64,000 bases of DNA from Lolium rigidum (GCF_022539505.1 NC_061511.1:33862620-33926619), one strand, 5' to 3'; positions 10,935 to 22,168 are shown, counted from the stretch's first letter. The notes: generated by a model from the sequence alone, not told the origin. Numbers and translations: made by a program.

Positions 10935-11325
10935 TCTTTTTGGCGGGAAAAGGGGATTTCATTGATTAGTAATAACAAAGTTTACAGACTTGACAACTAG
11001 ATCAACTAGATTGTTTGGGACAGACCCCAACCAGAAACTTTTTTTCCTTGAATTTCTAGCTAAAGCAGCTACAAAGTAAGCTGCTGAATTACAATCTTCC
11101 TCGAAGATGGCAGATAATGTAAAGGGATCATGGATGCTCTGGAGCCCCAGCTGAAAAGCTTTGTCTTCATCTTCAAAGACGTCCTCACACTCAACATTTT
11201 TATAGTTGCAAGCCCAAAGAATTTGGCACAAAGAACAAAAGCAGTGTAGCATGAGTGCAACCGAGGGAACCTTGCTAGCAATCCAGCATTCTAGTGCCAA
11301 GAATTTTTTATACATCGAAGATCAA
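10935..11325 (-). pseudogene. 3' remnant of a LINE-type reverse transcriptase gene (RNase H-like tail)
   Basis: On the minus strand a 118-codon ORF (10959-11315) contains a segment with D-C-N-S-A-A-Y-F-V-A-A-L-A-R-N and W-L-G-S-V-P, typical of the C-terminal end of RNase H domains (RVT_3) that close plant non-LTR retrotransposon or RNase H-like genes. The minus-strand tail after the stop is A-rich (complement of TTCTTTTTGGCGGG), as in LINE 3' ends. The N-terminal part is missing and the reading frame upstream is degraded. A host RNase H-like gene fragment is the alternative. Confidence 0.45.
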
Positions 11326-11620
11326 ATCTTTGCTAGCTGAATGTGAGGAAGTCTAAAATAATTGAACAAGTTCACTGCGGTAATCCCAGACCTACGGAAA
11401 TATTCATACGGAAAGACCTTACGGACGGACGTGGATTGAATTGGTTGGTGCAAATCGCTGCCCCTCCCGTGATTCTAGGAGCTGAAACCCCTGGTTGCTT
11501 TCCACATCAGTCCGTAACATTGATTTTGCAATCCTGCGTAACAGAACACCAAATTTCAGCTAAAAATTATAGGAGAAAATAGAAGTGGAGAAGAAATTTG
11601 TGGAACGGCATGGGCTGGGC
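11326..11620. other. Short intergenic spacer
   Basis: Roughly 300 bp between the RNase H remnant and the Harbinger-like element. Nothing recognisable. Confidence 0.35.
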
Positions 11621-11997
11621 TTAGAGCATCTCCAGCCGCGTCTCCCAAAGCGTTCCCCAAAGGGATTTGGGGCGCGCCGGATAAAAAAACCGTTCCAGCC
11701 GCGTTCCCCAAAGCCCATTTTTGTCCGGCGCGCCCCCATACGGTGTCCGGCGCCCCGAGCCCGTCCCCGTCCCACAGGGGACGCACCGGGGACGCCGGAC
11801 ACAACGAAAAGCGAGGCGGGGAGTGGCGGGGCTGACTCGTCAGCGGCACAATAAATTTTTAACCTAACCGTCGCCTACCTCGCGACGGAAGTTATTGGCG
11901 GTGCAGTTCCCGCAGCGACGCAGCGACGCGTCCCATCGCGCCTAGCTCTGCGTGTCGGCGTTAATGCGCGCCACCGCTCCCCCGCCTCCCTCCGGCC

Positions 11998-12005
11998 TAT
12001 AAAAG
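11998..12005 (+). promoter_or_regulatory. TATA box of the B3-domain gene
   Basis: TATAAAAG, 96 bp upstream of the ATG at 12094, followed by a CT-rich leader. The element therefore carries a complete core promoter. Confidence 0.65.
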
Positions 12006-12093
12006 GGCCGCCTCTCATCGTCCCTCTCACACACAAACCCTAGCGCCTCTCTCCCAAACCCTAGCCGCCACCATCTGAACAAGACTCGACGCT

Positions 12094-12576
12094 ATGTCCG
12101 GTAGAGGCGGAGGCCGACCTCGCGGCCGTGGTCGTTGTCGTGGTCGTGGCCGCGGCAGAGCTGAACGCTCGTCGTCGCCTTCCACGCCGCCGGCTTCATC
12201 ATCGTCGGAGATGGACGTGGAGCCGGACGTGCGGTTCGAGTTCGTCCTCGTCCTCAAGGGCGATCCGTGCGGCATCCAGAGGCTGCCGGACTCCTTCGCC
12301 GACTACGTCGCCGGCGATGATCGCCCGCGCACGATGCATCTGCGGGAGGCTGCGTGCGGCTACTACCGGTGGATCGTCGACGTGATCTACGACGCGCGCG
12401 ACAAGATGTACCTCAACATCGGTTGGGAGAAGTTCGCGCGGCACCACAGCTTCCAAGCCGGCTTCATCCTCCTGTTCTCCTACTTCGGCGATAGGGACAT
12501 GAGCGTCAAGGTCTTCGACGAGACGCGGTGCCGCCGGGACTACCAGGGCGACAGCACCGACGAGGAGGACGACTGA
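12094..12576 (+). CDS. B3 DNA-binding-domain-like protein inside a transposon
   Basis: 160 codons, intact. Residues 4-22 are an Arg-Gly-rich tract, 25-40 Ser/Pro-rich. Residues about 48-150 resemble a plant B3 domain: an F-x-F-V-L start, a central L-P-D-S-F segment, Y-x-x-W-x-V-D-V, then G-W-x-x-F-A-R-H-H-S-F-Q-A-G-F-I-L-L-F-S-Y (Trp111) and V-K-V-F-D. The C-terminus is acidic. B3 domains bind DNA in the nucleus; here the length is short and no second domain is present. A TATA box and leader sit inside the same TIR element, so the gene would move as a unit. I infer capture of a host B3 gene or long co-evolution with the element. DNA binding is not shown by sequence alone. Confidence 0.7.
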   Translation: MSGRGGGRPRGRGRCRGRGRGRAERSSSPSTPPASSSSEMDVEPDVRFEFVLVLKGDPCGIQRLPDSFADYVAGDDRPRTMHLREAACGYYRWIVDVIYDARDKMYLNIGWEKFARHHSFQAGFILLFSYFGDRDMSVKVFDETRCRRDYQGDSTDEEDD

Positions 12577-13056
12577 GTGTTCTTTCTTCGCAGCGAACAC
12601 GTGCACGGAGGTTTACGGATGTTCGCCTCCTCGGTAGAACCAACAAGGGCACCATCCCCCGCTGGATTTTCCAGTTTAGGTGACTCGGGTGTGCCCTCGA
12701 GTGTTCTTTCTTAGCAGCGAACATAGGAAACCTTCGATGCACGGCCTAGTTAGGTTTAGTTTCTTTGCAAAATTTTATATTTGTGTCCACGACGGTTCAA
12801 ACTATGTATTAGTTTGTGGAAAACCATGTGCCTAACTGTGTTTTCGTGTAAACCATGTTCCAAATTATGTATTAGTTTGTGGAAATTGAAATAAAAAAAT
12901 CAAAAAAAGTATTTTAAATGTTTGGGGGCGGCGTTTGGGGGACGCGGCTGGGGAGCGACGTCCCACAAAGGCGACACGAACAAAACACGTCCCCCAAACG
13001 CTCAATCCGGCGCGATTTGGGGGACGCTTTGGGGGACGCGGCTGGAGATGCTCTTA

Positions 13057-13524
13057 GTTCCTTCACTTGAATCGGGCGCACGCCGGCGCCCGAGCTTCCG
13101 CGAGAAGCAGCAAAGCCGCGGCGAGGTGGCTTGCAAGCAGAAGGCGACGGTGAGGAATCGGGCGCTTGCTGGTCCATCGCTTTCGCGAGATGCAGTACAG
13201 CAAGCTGGGGCAGGTCGTGAGCGGAAATCCGCGGCGATGAGGCGGACGGTCGCTGGCGCCAGCGCGTCTGTGAGATGTGGCTGGTGAGCGATGCGGTTGA
13301 TGATCTTGACTACTGTGTACAGCACTACGACTCCCAGGTACAGCACAGATACGTATCTACTAATGAGGGGATTCTAGGCAGCTTTGAGATGTGCGCGGAG
13401 GGTGACGTGTCACAATCTAAAGAAGGGTCCTAGAAGAGGCAGTGTGCGGCCCGTTCCCAGCAATTTTTTTCCTCATTTATCATCATCCGCTCGAGCAAGA
13501 AAGAAAAGTGTAGAGCGGCCCTGC
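13057..13524. other. Intergenic spacer between two Harbinger-like elements
   Basis: About 470 bp, GC-rich at first. No ORF or repeat that I can support. Confidence 0.35.
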
Positions 13525-13527
13525 TAA

Positions 13528-14810
13528 GAGTATCTCTAGTAGAGCCCGTAAAAATGCAAACTGAAAAAGTCGAGTTCAGTCTTCCGAAAATATGTTTACG
13601 GGTCGCAAAACGATTGGCGCGGAACAGACCCTGTAAACTAAAACTGAAAAAGGGAATATTCGAAAATCATCTTTTTCTTCACAAGATCTGTCATTATCTT
13701 CTTCACAAGAAATTCGCACGGCGCCGCGGGATCGATGGCTGGAGATAAGGCTGAGCAATTCCTTGACAGATGTTGCTAATTATTTTCCAGCTAGCCATCC
13801 GCCCATCATAGGATAGCCATCCGCCCTTGTATGCTAGCAATCCGCCCTGCATAGAAGCTAGATAAGGCTGAGCGATTTCTTCATATACGCACGCACGCGT
13901 ACGCAGGGACAGATGCTGCGGCTTGCATGCACTGCGCAAGAGAGAAAATAAGAGTGGCCGACCGCGCATGCGTCCGCGATGCTGCTGTTTGCGTGCACTG
14001 GGTCGCTCGCCGAAATTAGTCTATATCGAGAAGATTCGCCGAAAATTGATATAGACACTCTTGGAATTGGAGCAGGCTATCAAGATGTTTGACTGGCGGT
14101 TCACGATTTTAGGAAACCAGCGAGAAATCGATGGCTGGAGGCGGTCGTACGGACAGCGGCGCTAGATAAGTGGTGCGAAATCCGTTCAGTTTTAGGTCTG
14201 TAAACGTTTTTCAGTCTGTATTAATAGGGGCCGAGTCTGAAATTTTTCGGGCCCCTGAAAAAGTTTTTCGGGCCGGACAGCGAGTTTGGTCTCTGTTCTG
14301 CGCCACTTTCAACCCGAACCCGTAAATCGGCCGGAAAAATACGGTTCCGACGTGTTTTACGGGCTCTGTTAGAGGGGGAAGACTTAGGTAGGATCAGATC
14401 TTAGATAGGATCTATGAGATTAATTTTTTGCAGAGACAAAACATGTTCAAAAATTCTGAAAAAAAATGAGAACACACATCTATGTTATATATGCAATGCC
14501 AAAAATTTGCAACTTCAAATTCGATATACACTCAGAGAGACAAAAAAGATAAATCTAGATGTGAATAGTGTGAAATACTATTTAACCAGATCTGACACTA
14601 TTCACAACAGAATTTGTCTTTTTTGTTTCGCCAAGTGTAGATTAGATTTTGAGCTGAAATTTTTTGGAGTTGTAGATACAACCTATATGCATGTTGCTAA
14701 TTATTTTCAGATTTTTTCGCATAGCCAAAGTATGATTTCTCTAAATTGATCCTACGATCCTCACTAATGGGGAGATTCTATACAAGTCTCTCCCTCTGTT
14801 AGAGTTGCTC
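13528..14810. mobile_element. Second PIF/Harbinger-like element, non-coding, interrupted
   Basis: The ends GAGTATCTCTAGTAGAGCCC (left) and, reversed, GAGCAACTCTAACAGAGCCC (right) are inverted repeats that continue into CGTAAAA. The TSD is TAA on both sides (13525-13527 and 14811-14813). The right end is only found after removing the insertion at 14374-14794. Without it the element is about 860 bp. No coding capacity seen. Confidence 0.75.
14374..14794. mobile_element. MULE-like MITE nested in the Harbinger-like element
   Basis: 421 bp flanked by the direct repeat TCTGTTAGA (14365-14373 and 14795-14803; shared sequence extends to 11 bp). The ends are related inverted repeats: GGGGGAAGACTTAGG on the left and, reversed, GGGAGAGACTTGTAT on the right. 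A 9 bp TSD with G-rich ends suggests a Mutator-like MITE. No ORF. Confidence 0.6.
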
Positions 14811-14851
14811 TAAGAGAAGAAAAAGGGCCTCTAAGAGAAGAAAAAGGGCCT
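14809..14851. repeat. Two-copy 20 bp tandem repeat
   Basis: CTCTAAGAGAAGAAAAAGGG occurs twice head to tail, directly at the right edge of the Harbinger-like element. The spacer from here to 15226 shows nothing else and includes the likely 3' region of the minus-strand inhibitor gene. Confidence 0.6.
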
Positions 14852-15226
14852 GGCCTCTAGTGCTCACGTTCCTCCGGCCTTCTACTAGCGATCTTCCACA
14901 ATCTTCTATCCATGCAACACTGGAATTTAGCTTCAAGACACGTGGGTCTGTAGACCGCTCTTTTTGCCTCTGTGACCTGAAAAGCTCCGCGCTGCGTGTG
15001 CGTCTGCGTCTAGTTGGACTTGAAACTTGTCAAGTTCTGAAGCAGTAATGATGGCCGCTCTCATTCACGGGAAGCACGAAGGAGACAGCTAAATCTCAAT
15101 ATTACGAACATGAAATTAATGGCACAAAGCAATCAAATCACGCATTCAATTACTGTTTTTATTTTCATAGATCTATCGATCTATCTAACACAGGTCACAC
15201 GGCAAGATCCACAGGTATCCTGCTTG

Positions 15227-15766
15227 CTACAAGTACAACAAGAAAAAGATCACCATGGCCACGACGGTGAGGTGCTCGGCGTCGGCGTTCACCTTGCGTA
15301 GAGGCGAACCCTCCTTATCCGCGGCCACGACCGCGGCGGTGCAGTCGGTGGAGGCCCTCCTGGCGGCGACCATGTTGTCCTCGTATGCCCGCTTCTGCCC
15401 CGTGGCCAGCGCGTGGACGGCGCTATGCATCGCGTTGAGCGCCTCGGTGTACCGCTCACGGCACGTGGCCAGCGCAGCCTGCTGGCCGTCCGTCCAGCCG
15501 CCGTGCCGCTGCAGGTCCTTGATCGTGGCCACCGCCGCCGTGTAGTTGACCAGCGTCAGGTTCGTGGCGATCACGGCCAGCCCGCGTGTGTCGGCGGTGG
15601 CGCTCCCCGGTGCCGCCTGGAGCGTGGTCACGCAGACGGCCTCTAGTTCCTTGCGGAGCGATATGTTTTCCACCTTCGCGCACGTCTCCTCCACGATGGA
15701 GGCGAGGGCTACATGGGAGACGACAAGGAGCACTAGGAGGATGGGGATGACAAGCCTCGCTGCCAT
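15227..15766 (-). CDS. Invertase/pectin methylesterase inhibitor (PMEI) domain protein
   Basis: 179 residues, intact. The frame is open further upstream, but Met at 15766 is chosen because it starts a clear signal peptide (about residues 1-22, Leu/Val-rich, ending H-V-A-L-A). The four Cys expected of the fold are present: Cys29 and Cys45 in the N-terminal hairpin, Cys102 and Cys142 in the helical bundle. The family pattern S-A-T-A-D-T-R-G-L-A-V and a helical A-L-x-x-C-x-x-x-Y follow. Three N-glycosylation sequons (Asn34, Asn69, Asn74) fit secretion to the cell wall. Such proteins bind and inhibit cell-wall or vacuolar invertases or pectin methylesterases; which cannot be told from sequence. 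The last 12 residues are strongly hydrophobic. No intron, as is usual for the family. This is the only intact ordinary host gene I recognise. Confidence 0.85.
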   Translation of the reverse strand: MAARLVIPILLVLLVVSHVALASIVEETCAKVENISLRKELEAVCVTTLQAAPGSATADTRGLAVIATNLTLVNYTAAVATIKDLQRHGGWTDGQQAALATCRERYTEALNAMHSAVHALATGQKRAYEDNMVAARRASTDCTAAVVAADKEGSPLRKVNADAEHLTVVAMVIFFLLYL

Positions 15767-15798
15767 TTTGGGTGTCTCGTTTGGGGAGAATGGAGAGG

Positions 15799-15905
15799 AG
15801 GCAAATCTTGAGGCTTTTGGTGGGTTTATGTAGTAAGATCCAGTGGGCAAATCGTGAGGCTTTAATTTGGTGGGTCTATGTAGTAAGATGAGGCAAATCT
15901 TGAGG
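15799..15905 (-). repeat. Direct repeats in the leader/promoter of the PMEI gene
   Basis: The block AAATCTTGAGGC...GGTGGGTTTATGTAGTAAGAT (15799-15838) recurs imperfectly at 15848-15890, and its start again at 15894-15905. The region lies 33-140 bp upstream of the start codon. On the minus strand the blocks carry a TACATAAACC/TACATAGACC TATA-like core, so the duplication may have doubled a core promoter. Confidence 0.55.
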
Positions 15906-16048
15906 CATAAATGGGAGATCAAATTTTGTGATACGCTGGTCAAATGGATTTTCTTTATGAAGTGACAATGGGAGATGAAATTTGTTGTGATAGGTGTATT
16001 TGCGCCATAAATGGATTTTCTTAATGAAGACGAACGAGTCTTGGTCAT

Positions 16049-17800
16049 ACTTTAGTATGCTAGCAATAAACAAAAGAAGTGTTTTGCGGCATATCTTTTT
16101 CAATTATATTATTCACCATAAACGTACAGCTTCCAATGCGGGAATTAAGACACATAAACGTTACCTCCTTCCTGAAATATAAACATTTATGGAAAGCTAA
16201 AAATACTTATATTTTAGAAGGGACTTAATACTGTTCAATGTTTAAATTAACAATGCAGAGCAGATTCTGGACTTTGGACCGCTTGCCCATCCAAGGTGGC
16301 CTCGCCGGCCTATGAGCCAGCTGTGCTAAATTGCCAACCACAGGAATCAGACACATTATCTTTGGATCTTCGTAATGAATGCACAGCTAATGGTAAGATA
16401 AGAAGACAAAAGGCAAAAGTAAATATACGCCTTTATCATGAAATAATTTTGACATAATTGGCCATAAATGTACTACTATCCAATGTAGTACTATGAGTTT
16501 GAAATGTAAAAGTGCATCGAATATATGATGTATTTTAAGGCACCTAGAAATTATTTTAGAACATCAAACACTTTTTGTCATAGCAGATGATGTAAAATAG
16601 AGCACACTTCCATCGCAGATGATGTAAAATAGGGTACCACACAAGAATCAACATATCAACTTTAAGTTTGCAAGATCACCATGAACATATCTACACGATT
16701 AAAATTTATTTATGCATGCATAATTTCGACATGTTGAGATAGAGCTTATTACACCAAGCATTTCGACCTATTGTTTTGTATTTCTCATAATGCTTACAAT
16801 CTTCACGGAGAATTCAATTTTACTGGGTCCATGTCGGAGACAGAGGGGTTCAAATCTATTGGACGCAATCTTATTTCTACCAATTCTTTAAATAACTATA
16901 GTAAAAACTAAGAAAACTTTTTTGCTGACCTACAGTTCTCCTTAAACTTCTGTGCTTCGTCAGCATGGCTGGCTGCTCTCCTAACAACCAACCCTACAAC
17001 AAAGGAGGGCAAAGAGGGTCTACGCGAGCTAGCATGTTGGATGTTGACGACTAATGGGCACCAAATAGGGGCTGCGCCATTTGTTATTGACCACTGGACT
17101 GATGCAGGCAATGATGCCGAGCGGTGGCAAACGATGGTGTTTTGTGCGGGGAGGCTGCCGAGCGAGAGGGAGATGGAGAGGGGTCCATGGACTAGAGACT
17201 TGCCACATTTTCAATGGAGGGGTTTGTGTGGCTAGAGATGACCGGACGGTGTTGGAAGGACTTCGAATATGTGAGGTTGATTGGCTCGATTGTGAGCTTC
17301 CCAACAAGCTTGTGTCAGTGGAGAGGTGGTGGAGCTTCGCTGATGCTCAAAGGATCTCGGTCAGGCCTAGCATAGCGGCACGAAATGATGTGGTAACTTT
17401 GGTTTCACGTGCACGGGAGAAGAATGGGGGAGAGGGTATTGAGTGTGGCGACTAGGGTTACGCGCCGCATCATCTTTTTTGCGGCAGAAGAATGGGGGAG
17501 AGGGTATTGGTCTTTCATGAAACATCGGAGCGCCGCTTCGGCACCCTCCTTGACCTTGTTGCTGTCTATACACACCTACGACCCAGGTCTGGTCTGATGT
17601 GCTGATCCCCTCCCTCTCACCTCAACTCTTCTACAGGGCGACCCTCGAGCCTGCAGTCATTTTCTTTTTCGAGCGTCTGAGCCTGCGGTTGGAAACCGAT
17701 GCAAAAATAAATCAATCAATTAATCCACCGACATCGCCTCGAATCCAAATCCGAATACGAACAAGCGAAATAAACACATGTACTCACGTCCAACTCCAAG
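16049..17800. other. Intergenic region between PMEI gene and CACTA-1
   Basis: AT-rich upstream part. A possible short Stowaway-like remnant lies at about 16165-16228 (CTCCTTCCTGAAATATAA on the left, CTTATATTTTAGAAGGGAC on the right). At 16960-17460 the sequence is GC-richer with a 124-codon ORF (17081-17455, plus) that I do not recognise; it may be a captured or decayed gene fragment. AGAAGAATGGGGGAGAGGGT is duplicated at about 17418 and 17487. Confidence 0.4.
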
Positions 17801-17803
17801 TGC

Positions 17804-18040
17804 CACTGGTGGAAAAAGGGGCTTTGGTCGCGGTTGGCAACTGCCATTAGTCGCGGTGGCGCAACCGCGACCAAAGTAGCGCGACTAAAGCCCCCCCCCC
17901 CTTTAGTCGCGGTTCCTTACGAACCGCGACTAAAGGCCCGTCCACGTGGGCCGCGAGGCGGCGCCGGGGCGGAGGACCTTTAGTCGCGGTTCTTCCGGCC
18001 AACCGCGACTAAAGGCCTCCGCGAGGTTTAGGGTTTAGCC
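17804..18040. repeat. Left terminal and subterminal repeats of CACTA-1
   Basis: TIR followed by alternating TTTAGTCGCGGTT and AACCGCGACTAAA motifs that form several hairpins, and a poly-C run (17890-17902). Confidence 0.85.
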
Positions 18041-18290
18041 CCCCTCCCCCTAAATCTGGTTTCTTTTTAATTTGTATTATTTTATTTCTTTTGGGTTTTA
18101 ATTTTGAAGGAGTTTCACATATTCTACGGTACTGTATACATACATGCATATGAATGTACAATTTCAAACAAATTTGAAATTAGAACCAAAAAGAATTCAA
18201 GAGGAATATACAATATATATTCAATATCGGATGACCATATACAATATATATTCAATATCGGATGACCATATACAATTTTGAACAAGTTAG

Positions 18291-19159
18291 TTACAAATTC
18301 TGGTGCATATAAAGTTCTACGTCATCGTAATAGTGTTCTCCTCTAGGATCGATGACTTCCCTCGCCAACCATCCAGCTAGTTCCTCTTGAAGTGGTCGGA
18401 AGCGAGCTTCGGACTAAGCGTCTTCCGGAGGTTATTCCTCATGATGTTGTTCTCACACTTCCGGTCCCGCTCATTGCGGTATCTCCGGATCCTCTCACAA
18501 ACATAGTATCCACATAGATTGGTCCCCGGTGGCTGAATATCCCCGGTCGTCCGCACTGCCATTTTAAAATGTAGCTCTTTTTTGAATTCACCGACCTTGG
18601 TATCTACGAACCGTCTCCAAACCCTACGAGGCAAAGAAAATTAAATAAACAAGAGAGTTATTAATTAGTTACTTGATATTAGGAAATGATGAACGAAATA
18701 GGCCGATCGATATAGAGCGCAAATGAATGAAAATAATTACTTTTGCATCATTTTTCTCATGTCGCCCCAAAGCGCCGGATCCATATTCGGAGAGTCGTGG
18801 ACGAGAAGCGAGGAGGTCCGAACTTTAATTACCATAAGAATCCGGTGGAACCTGCGGACACGATACATGCACGGTCATGCATAACTCATCGATTAGCCAC
18901 ATACCATGCATGGAGTAAACAAAAGAGAATGTGCTCAAGACAGAAACACTCACCCAAAATGGTAAGGAAATAGAATATCACTTTTCTGTTGCTGTTTTCT
19001 AATAAACCGCCACGGGTCATCCTCCACGTCGGCGGGGTGGTGTTCTAACACATATGAATTAACGATGTGTGGGTCAATGAACCCAACATCATGGATGTTC
19101 CTTATTCGCATTTCCCGCTTCTTCATTACGCATAATAGCGTACACAACAAGATAGTTAG

Positions 19160-19235
<76 letters not shown>

Positions 19236-22168
19236 CAGGCAATGAACGAGATGGGGTAGAAATTAATAAATCACTTACGAACGTAGCAACCGATGATAGA
19301 TTTGTCGAGGTCGCGCAGATTGAACAAGTTGGAACAATTCACCCGGATGAATTTGTACCGAGTAACGTTTGAAGTGATGCTCATATCTAACTTCCGCATA
19401 GATATAGTCTTTGGCGTTTTTATGTTTTATGTAACCCTTGTACCAATTTAGCGAGACCTTTCATTTGTCGAGGTAGATCCTCTTCTGCGCAGGCTCGATG
19501 AGAGGGCCATTCTTCACATATGTAAATACTACGTCCTTCATTGGCGCCTCATCAAGGCCTAACGAGTGCACGAAGAGTGATACCTAAGTCGGCCGCTTGT
19601 TCTCCGGCACTCGTTACGGTCAATCCATGTGCTGCCGCAGCTGCTATGATATCGGGGGCATCCGGACCGGCGGCTTGCACTATGAGCGGGGCGATCGATT
19701 GTTTACTTTGTTCCCCGAGCTGGGCAACTTCTTTCCCCCTTTCTAATTTTGTCTCGGCCTCGTCCTCCAAGGCTTTCTTCTCCGCCAACTCTTGGTTCCT
19801 CTTGAACGCGAGTGCTTGCCTACGAAGTTCACGTAAATAGTCGTCGAGCAGATTCTTCGCGGCTTGGGACGGTGTGTTCAAAAATGACTTAGCCCATTGC
19901 TTTTGCTTGTCGGAATATACTTGGCTTGGGCTCGCCCTCTCTTTTCTTCTTGCACTCCTCCTTCCATTTCTCATGCTCGAGCAGCCACGGCCGCTGCATT
20001 TTCCTCGACACTAAGTTCCCAAGGCCTCGGGATGAGAGGCTTCGATGATGGCTCTGGTATCTTTGTGGTTCTAGGTACATAAGGGTCCGGGTTAATAACC
20101 CGGGACTGCTACGCTTCTTCGCCGGAGGTGGATTGGGGGCGGTACCGGTGTCCGATCACCCGCCGGACGAGGACTGGGGGCGGCGTCGGCTGACGTGAAT
20201 GAGGTGTATTAGGTGAAGCACCACCACCACCACCGCCACCGCCACCGTCACCGCCACTGCCACCGCCACCGTCACCGCCACCGCCACCACCACCACCGTA
20301 CGGGGGTGGACTTGTTGGCGCCTCGCCTGGAAACTTGATAAATTTCTTCTGCCATAGAATGAACTGGCGCTTGACATCTCCAAGTCTTTTCACCCCTTCG
20401 GGTGTAGCAATGTCAATGTCCGGGTCCTCAAACCCTTGGACTATCTCCTCCACCGTGACACGAGCATAGCCATCTTGAATGGGGTTGTTGTGGTGGAGTG
20501 CTCCAGGTGGTAAAGCACTGCCGATGGCTACCTTCATGGACATGTTCCCGATAGGATAATACATATGACATGCTTTCATCTCCTTTATATCGTCCACGGG
20601 GTAGCGAGGAGGCTCCGGTGCAGTAATTTCGACCACCAGAGGCTCCGGTGCAGTAATTTCTATCGTCGGTGCACCAGCCGGTGAGGCCTCCGTGGAAGCC
20701 ACGCTGCTTCTTCTCCGCTGCTGGCTTCCGAGATCCATTGGATGATCTTCATGCTGCGCCCGAGCTGCCTCTCTTTCGGCTACTAGTACACTCACGGTTT
20801 TCTTCATCACATCCATTTCCGTTACCAACTGCGCCACAACATCTTTTTCCCGATCCATCTTTCTCTTACGGCTTACGTAACCGTACGGGTCATCGTTACG
20901 GGGAACCCTATTTTCCACGGAATGTGCCCCATGCCTCGTACACGTCCTCCGTGTTCAGGATTCCCGAGGGCTTTTGTCAGGGCGTCGTTCTCTCTGTTGA
21001 ACTTGATCTTCCCCTCTTGAGCATCCCTCATTGCCTCAATAAGCTTTTCGGTGGGTTTAATTATTTTACCCCGGTAAACACACTCCCCTGTCTCCGGGTT
21101 CGGCGATCCCCCATGCCCGTACCACCAGCTTTTGGCCCTTGGGTCCCATCCCTCCGTACCGGACGGATTCCTCGCGCCCTCGGCTCGTTCTCCATCTTCT
21201 CCCACCTAGGCTGCCAAAAGCGATACCCTCCTGGCCCCATTTTATGATTGTACTCCTTCTTGGCCGCATTTTCCTTATTTTTTTCGATAGTTCAAGGAAC
21301 TGCTCCGATTTCTTTTGCTTCACAAAATCTGGCCAATCATGTTGCAGTTTCTCATATTGTCCTTTGAAATCCGGAGTCTTGCCCTGGTTGACAAAGTCAT
21401 GGGCTAGATTTTGCTTGTATTTCCGGAATGCGTTGGCCATCCTAGAAAGAGCGAACTGTTTGACTAGCTTGCGCCTCTTCTTGTTTTCCGCAATCTTGTT
21501 ACCCTCCTCATCGTATTTGCGGTATTCCGGAGGTAGAACGAAATGTTCCATAAGCTTTTTGAAGCAATCTTTTTTGTTCTCTTATCGACAAAAGTGAAAC
21601 CAACACGTGCCTTCTTTGGCTCATTCCACTCCCGGAGGGTGATCGAGACGTTGTCTCTAACAACGGCTCCGCATTGGCCGACAAACTTGGTGGCGTTCTT
21701 GCTGGGCTCCGGCGGCCTGCCGGTTGCTTCGTCGACAACATCGATGGTGCATGTTTCTCCTGCTTTCATCGTCTTGGTTGCGCCACGCTTTGACGACGAC
21801 GTACTCGATTTTTTCGACGATCCGGCCGAGGGCTAAAATAAGAAAGAGAGTCGCGCGCGTTAGTACACACACATTTATTCAAATCAGTTAGTTGTATCAC
21901 CAGACGCTCAATATGTATATATATATACCTCGGCGCCGGAGGTGGTTGCTACTTCCAATTGAAGATCGTCGTTTATCGACGTTTCTTCGGCATCATCTTG
22001 CTGACGGCGCCCTTCATCTTCACCCTCAAGGTTCAGATAAGAAGAGATATCATCTTCTTCTTCTCCGGTCGGCACATATGGAATATCGCCTTTTATGATG
22101 CCGAACATATGGTCTTCAGCGTCCGGATCATAGTTGTCCAGAATCGGGTCAGCTCTATCGTCCGCCAT
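18291..22168 (-). pseudogene. CACTA-1 second gene: Transposase_24-like, coiled coil, Ulp1-like protease
   Basis: Read on the minus strand. An acidic N-terminal exon (22168-21908) is followed by a basic Ser/Lys start and a Transposase_24-like domain (about 21769-20880; features such as W-D-P-R-A-K-S-W-W-Y and N-P-E-T-G-E). Next come a Lys/Glu-rich coiled coil (20860-20770), a conserved block Y-P-V-D-D-I-K-E-M-K (20620-20330), a Gly/Asp repeat linker (20310-20215), then an Ulp1/C48 cysteine-protease-like region (about 19530-18291). This last shows L-F-Q-L, F-I-D-P, F-H-R-I-L, and the catalytic-type Q-P-P-G-T-N-L-C-G-Y-Y-V-C-E. The stop is at 18291-18293. One-base shifts are evident at a T-run near 21570, near 21290 and near 21170. 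SUMO-protease-like domains fused to CACTA proteins are known in grasses. Exon borders are approximate. Confidence 0.75.
19163..19232. repeat. (TA)35 microsatellite
   Basis: Uninterrupted TA repeat of about 70 bp inside an apparent intron of the Ulp1-like gene. Such length suggests high polymorphism. Confidence 0.95.

Larger units (their letters stand above)
11624..13053 (+). mobile_element. PIF/Harbinger-like TIR element carrying a B3-domain gene
   Basis: 1430 bp with terminal inverted repeats starting GAGCATCTCCAGCCGCGT, about 45 bp with few mismatches, and a 3 bp TSD TTA on both sides (11621-11623 and 13054-13056). TSD and terminal sequence fit the PIF/Harbinger superfamily. There is no transposase ORF, so it is non-autonomous. 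The interior holds a GC-rich promoter with TATA box, a 160-codon B3-domain ORF and an AT-rich 3' part. Subterminal GGGGGACGC-type motifs are repeated near both ends. Confidence 0.85.

Noticed and set aside
17081..17455. 124-codon plus-strand ORF near the CACTA-1 border
   Set aside because: No recognisable domain, no promoter or splice context; not listed as a gene.
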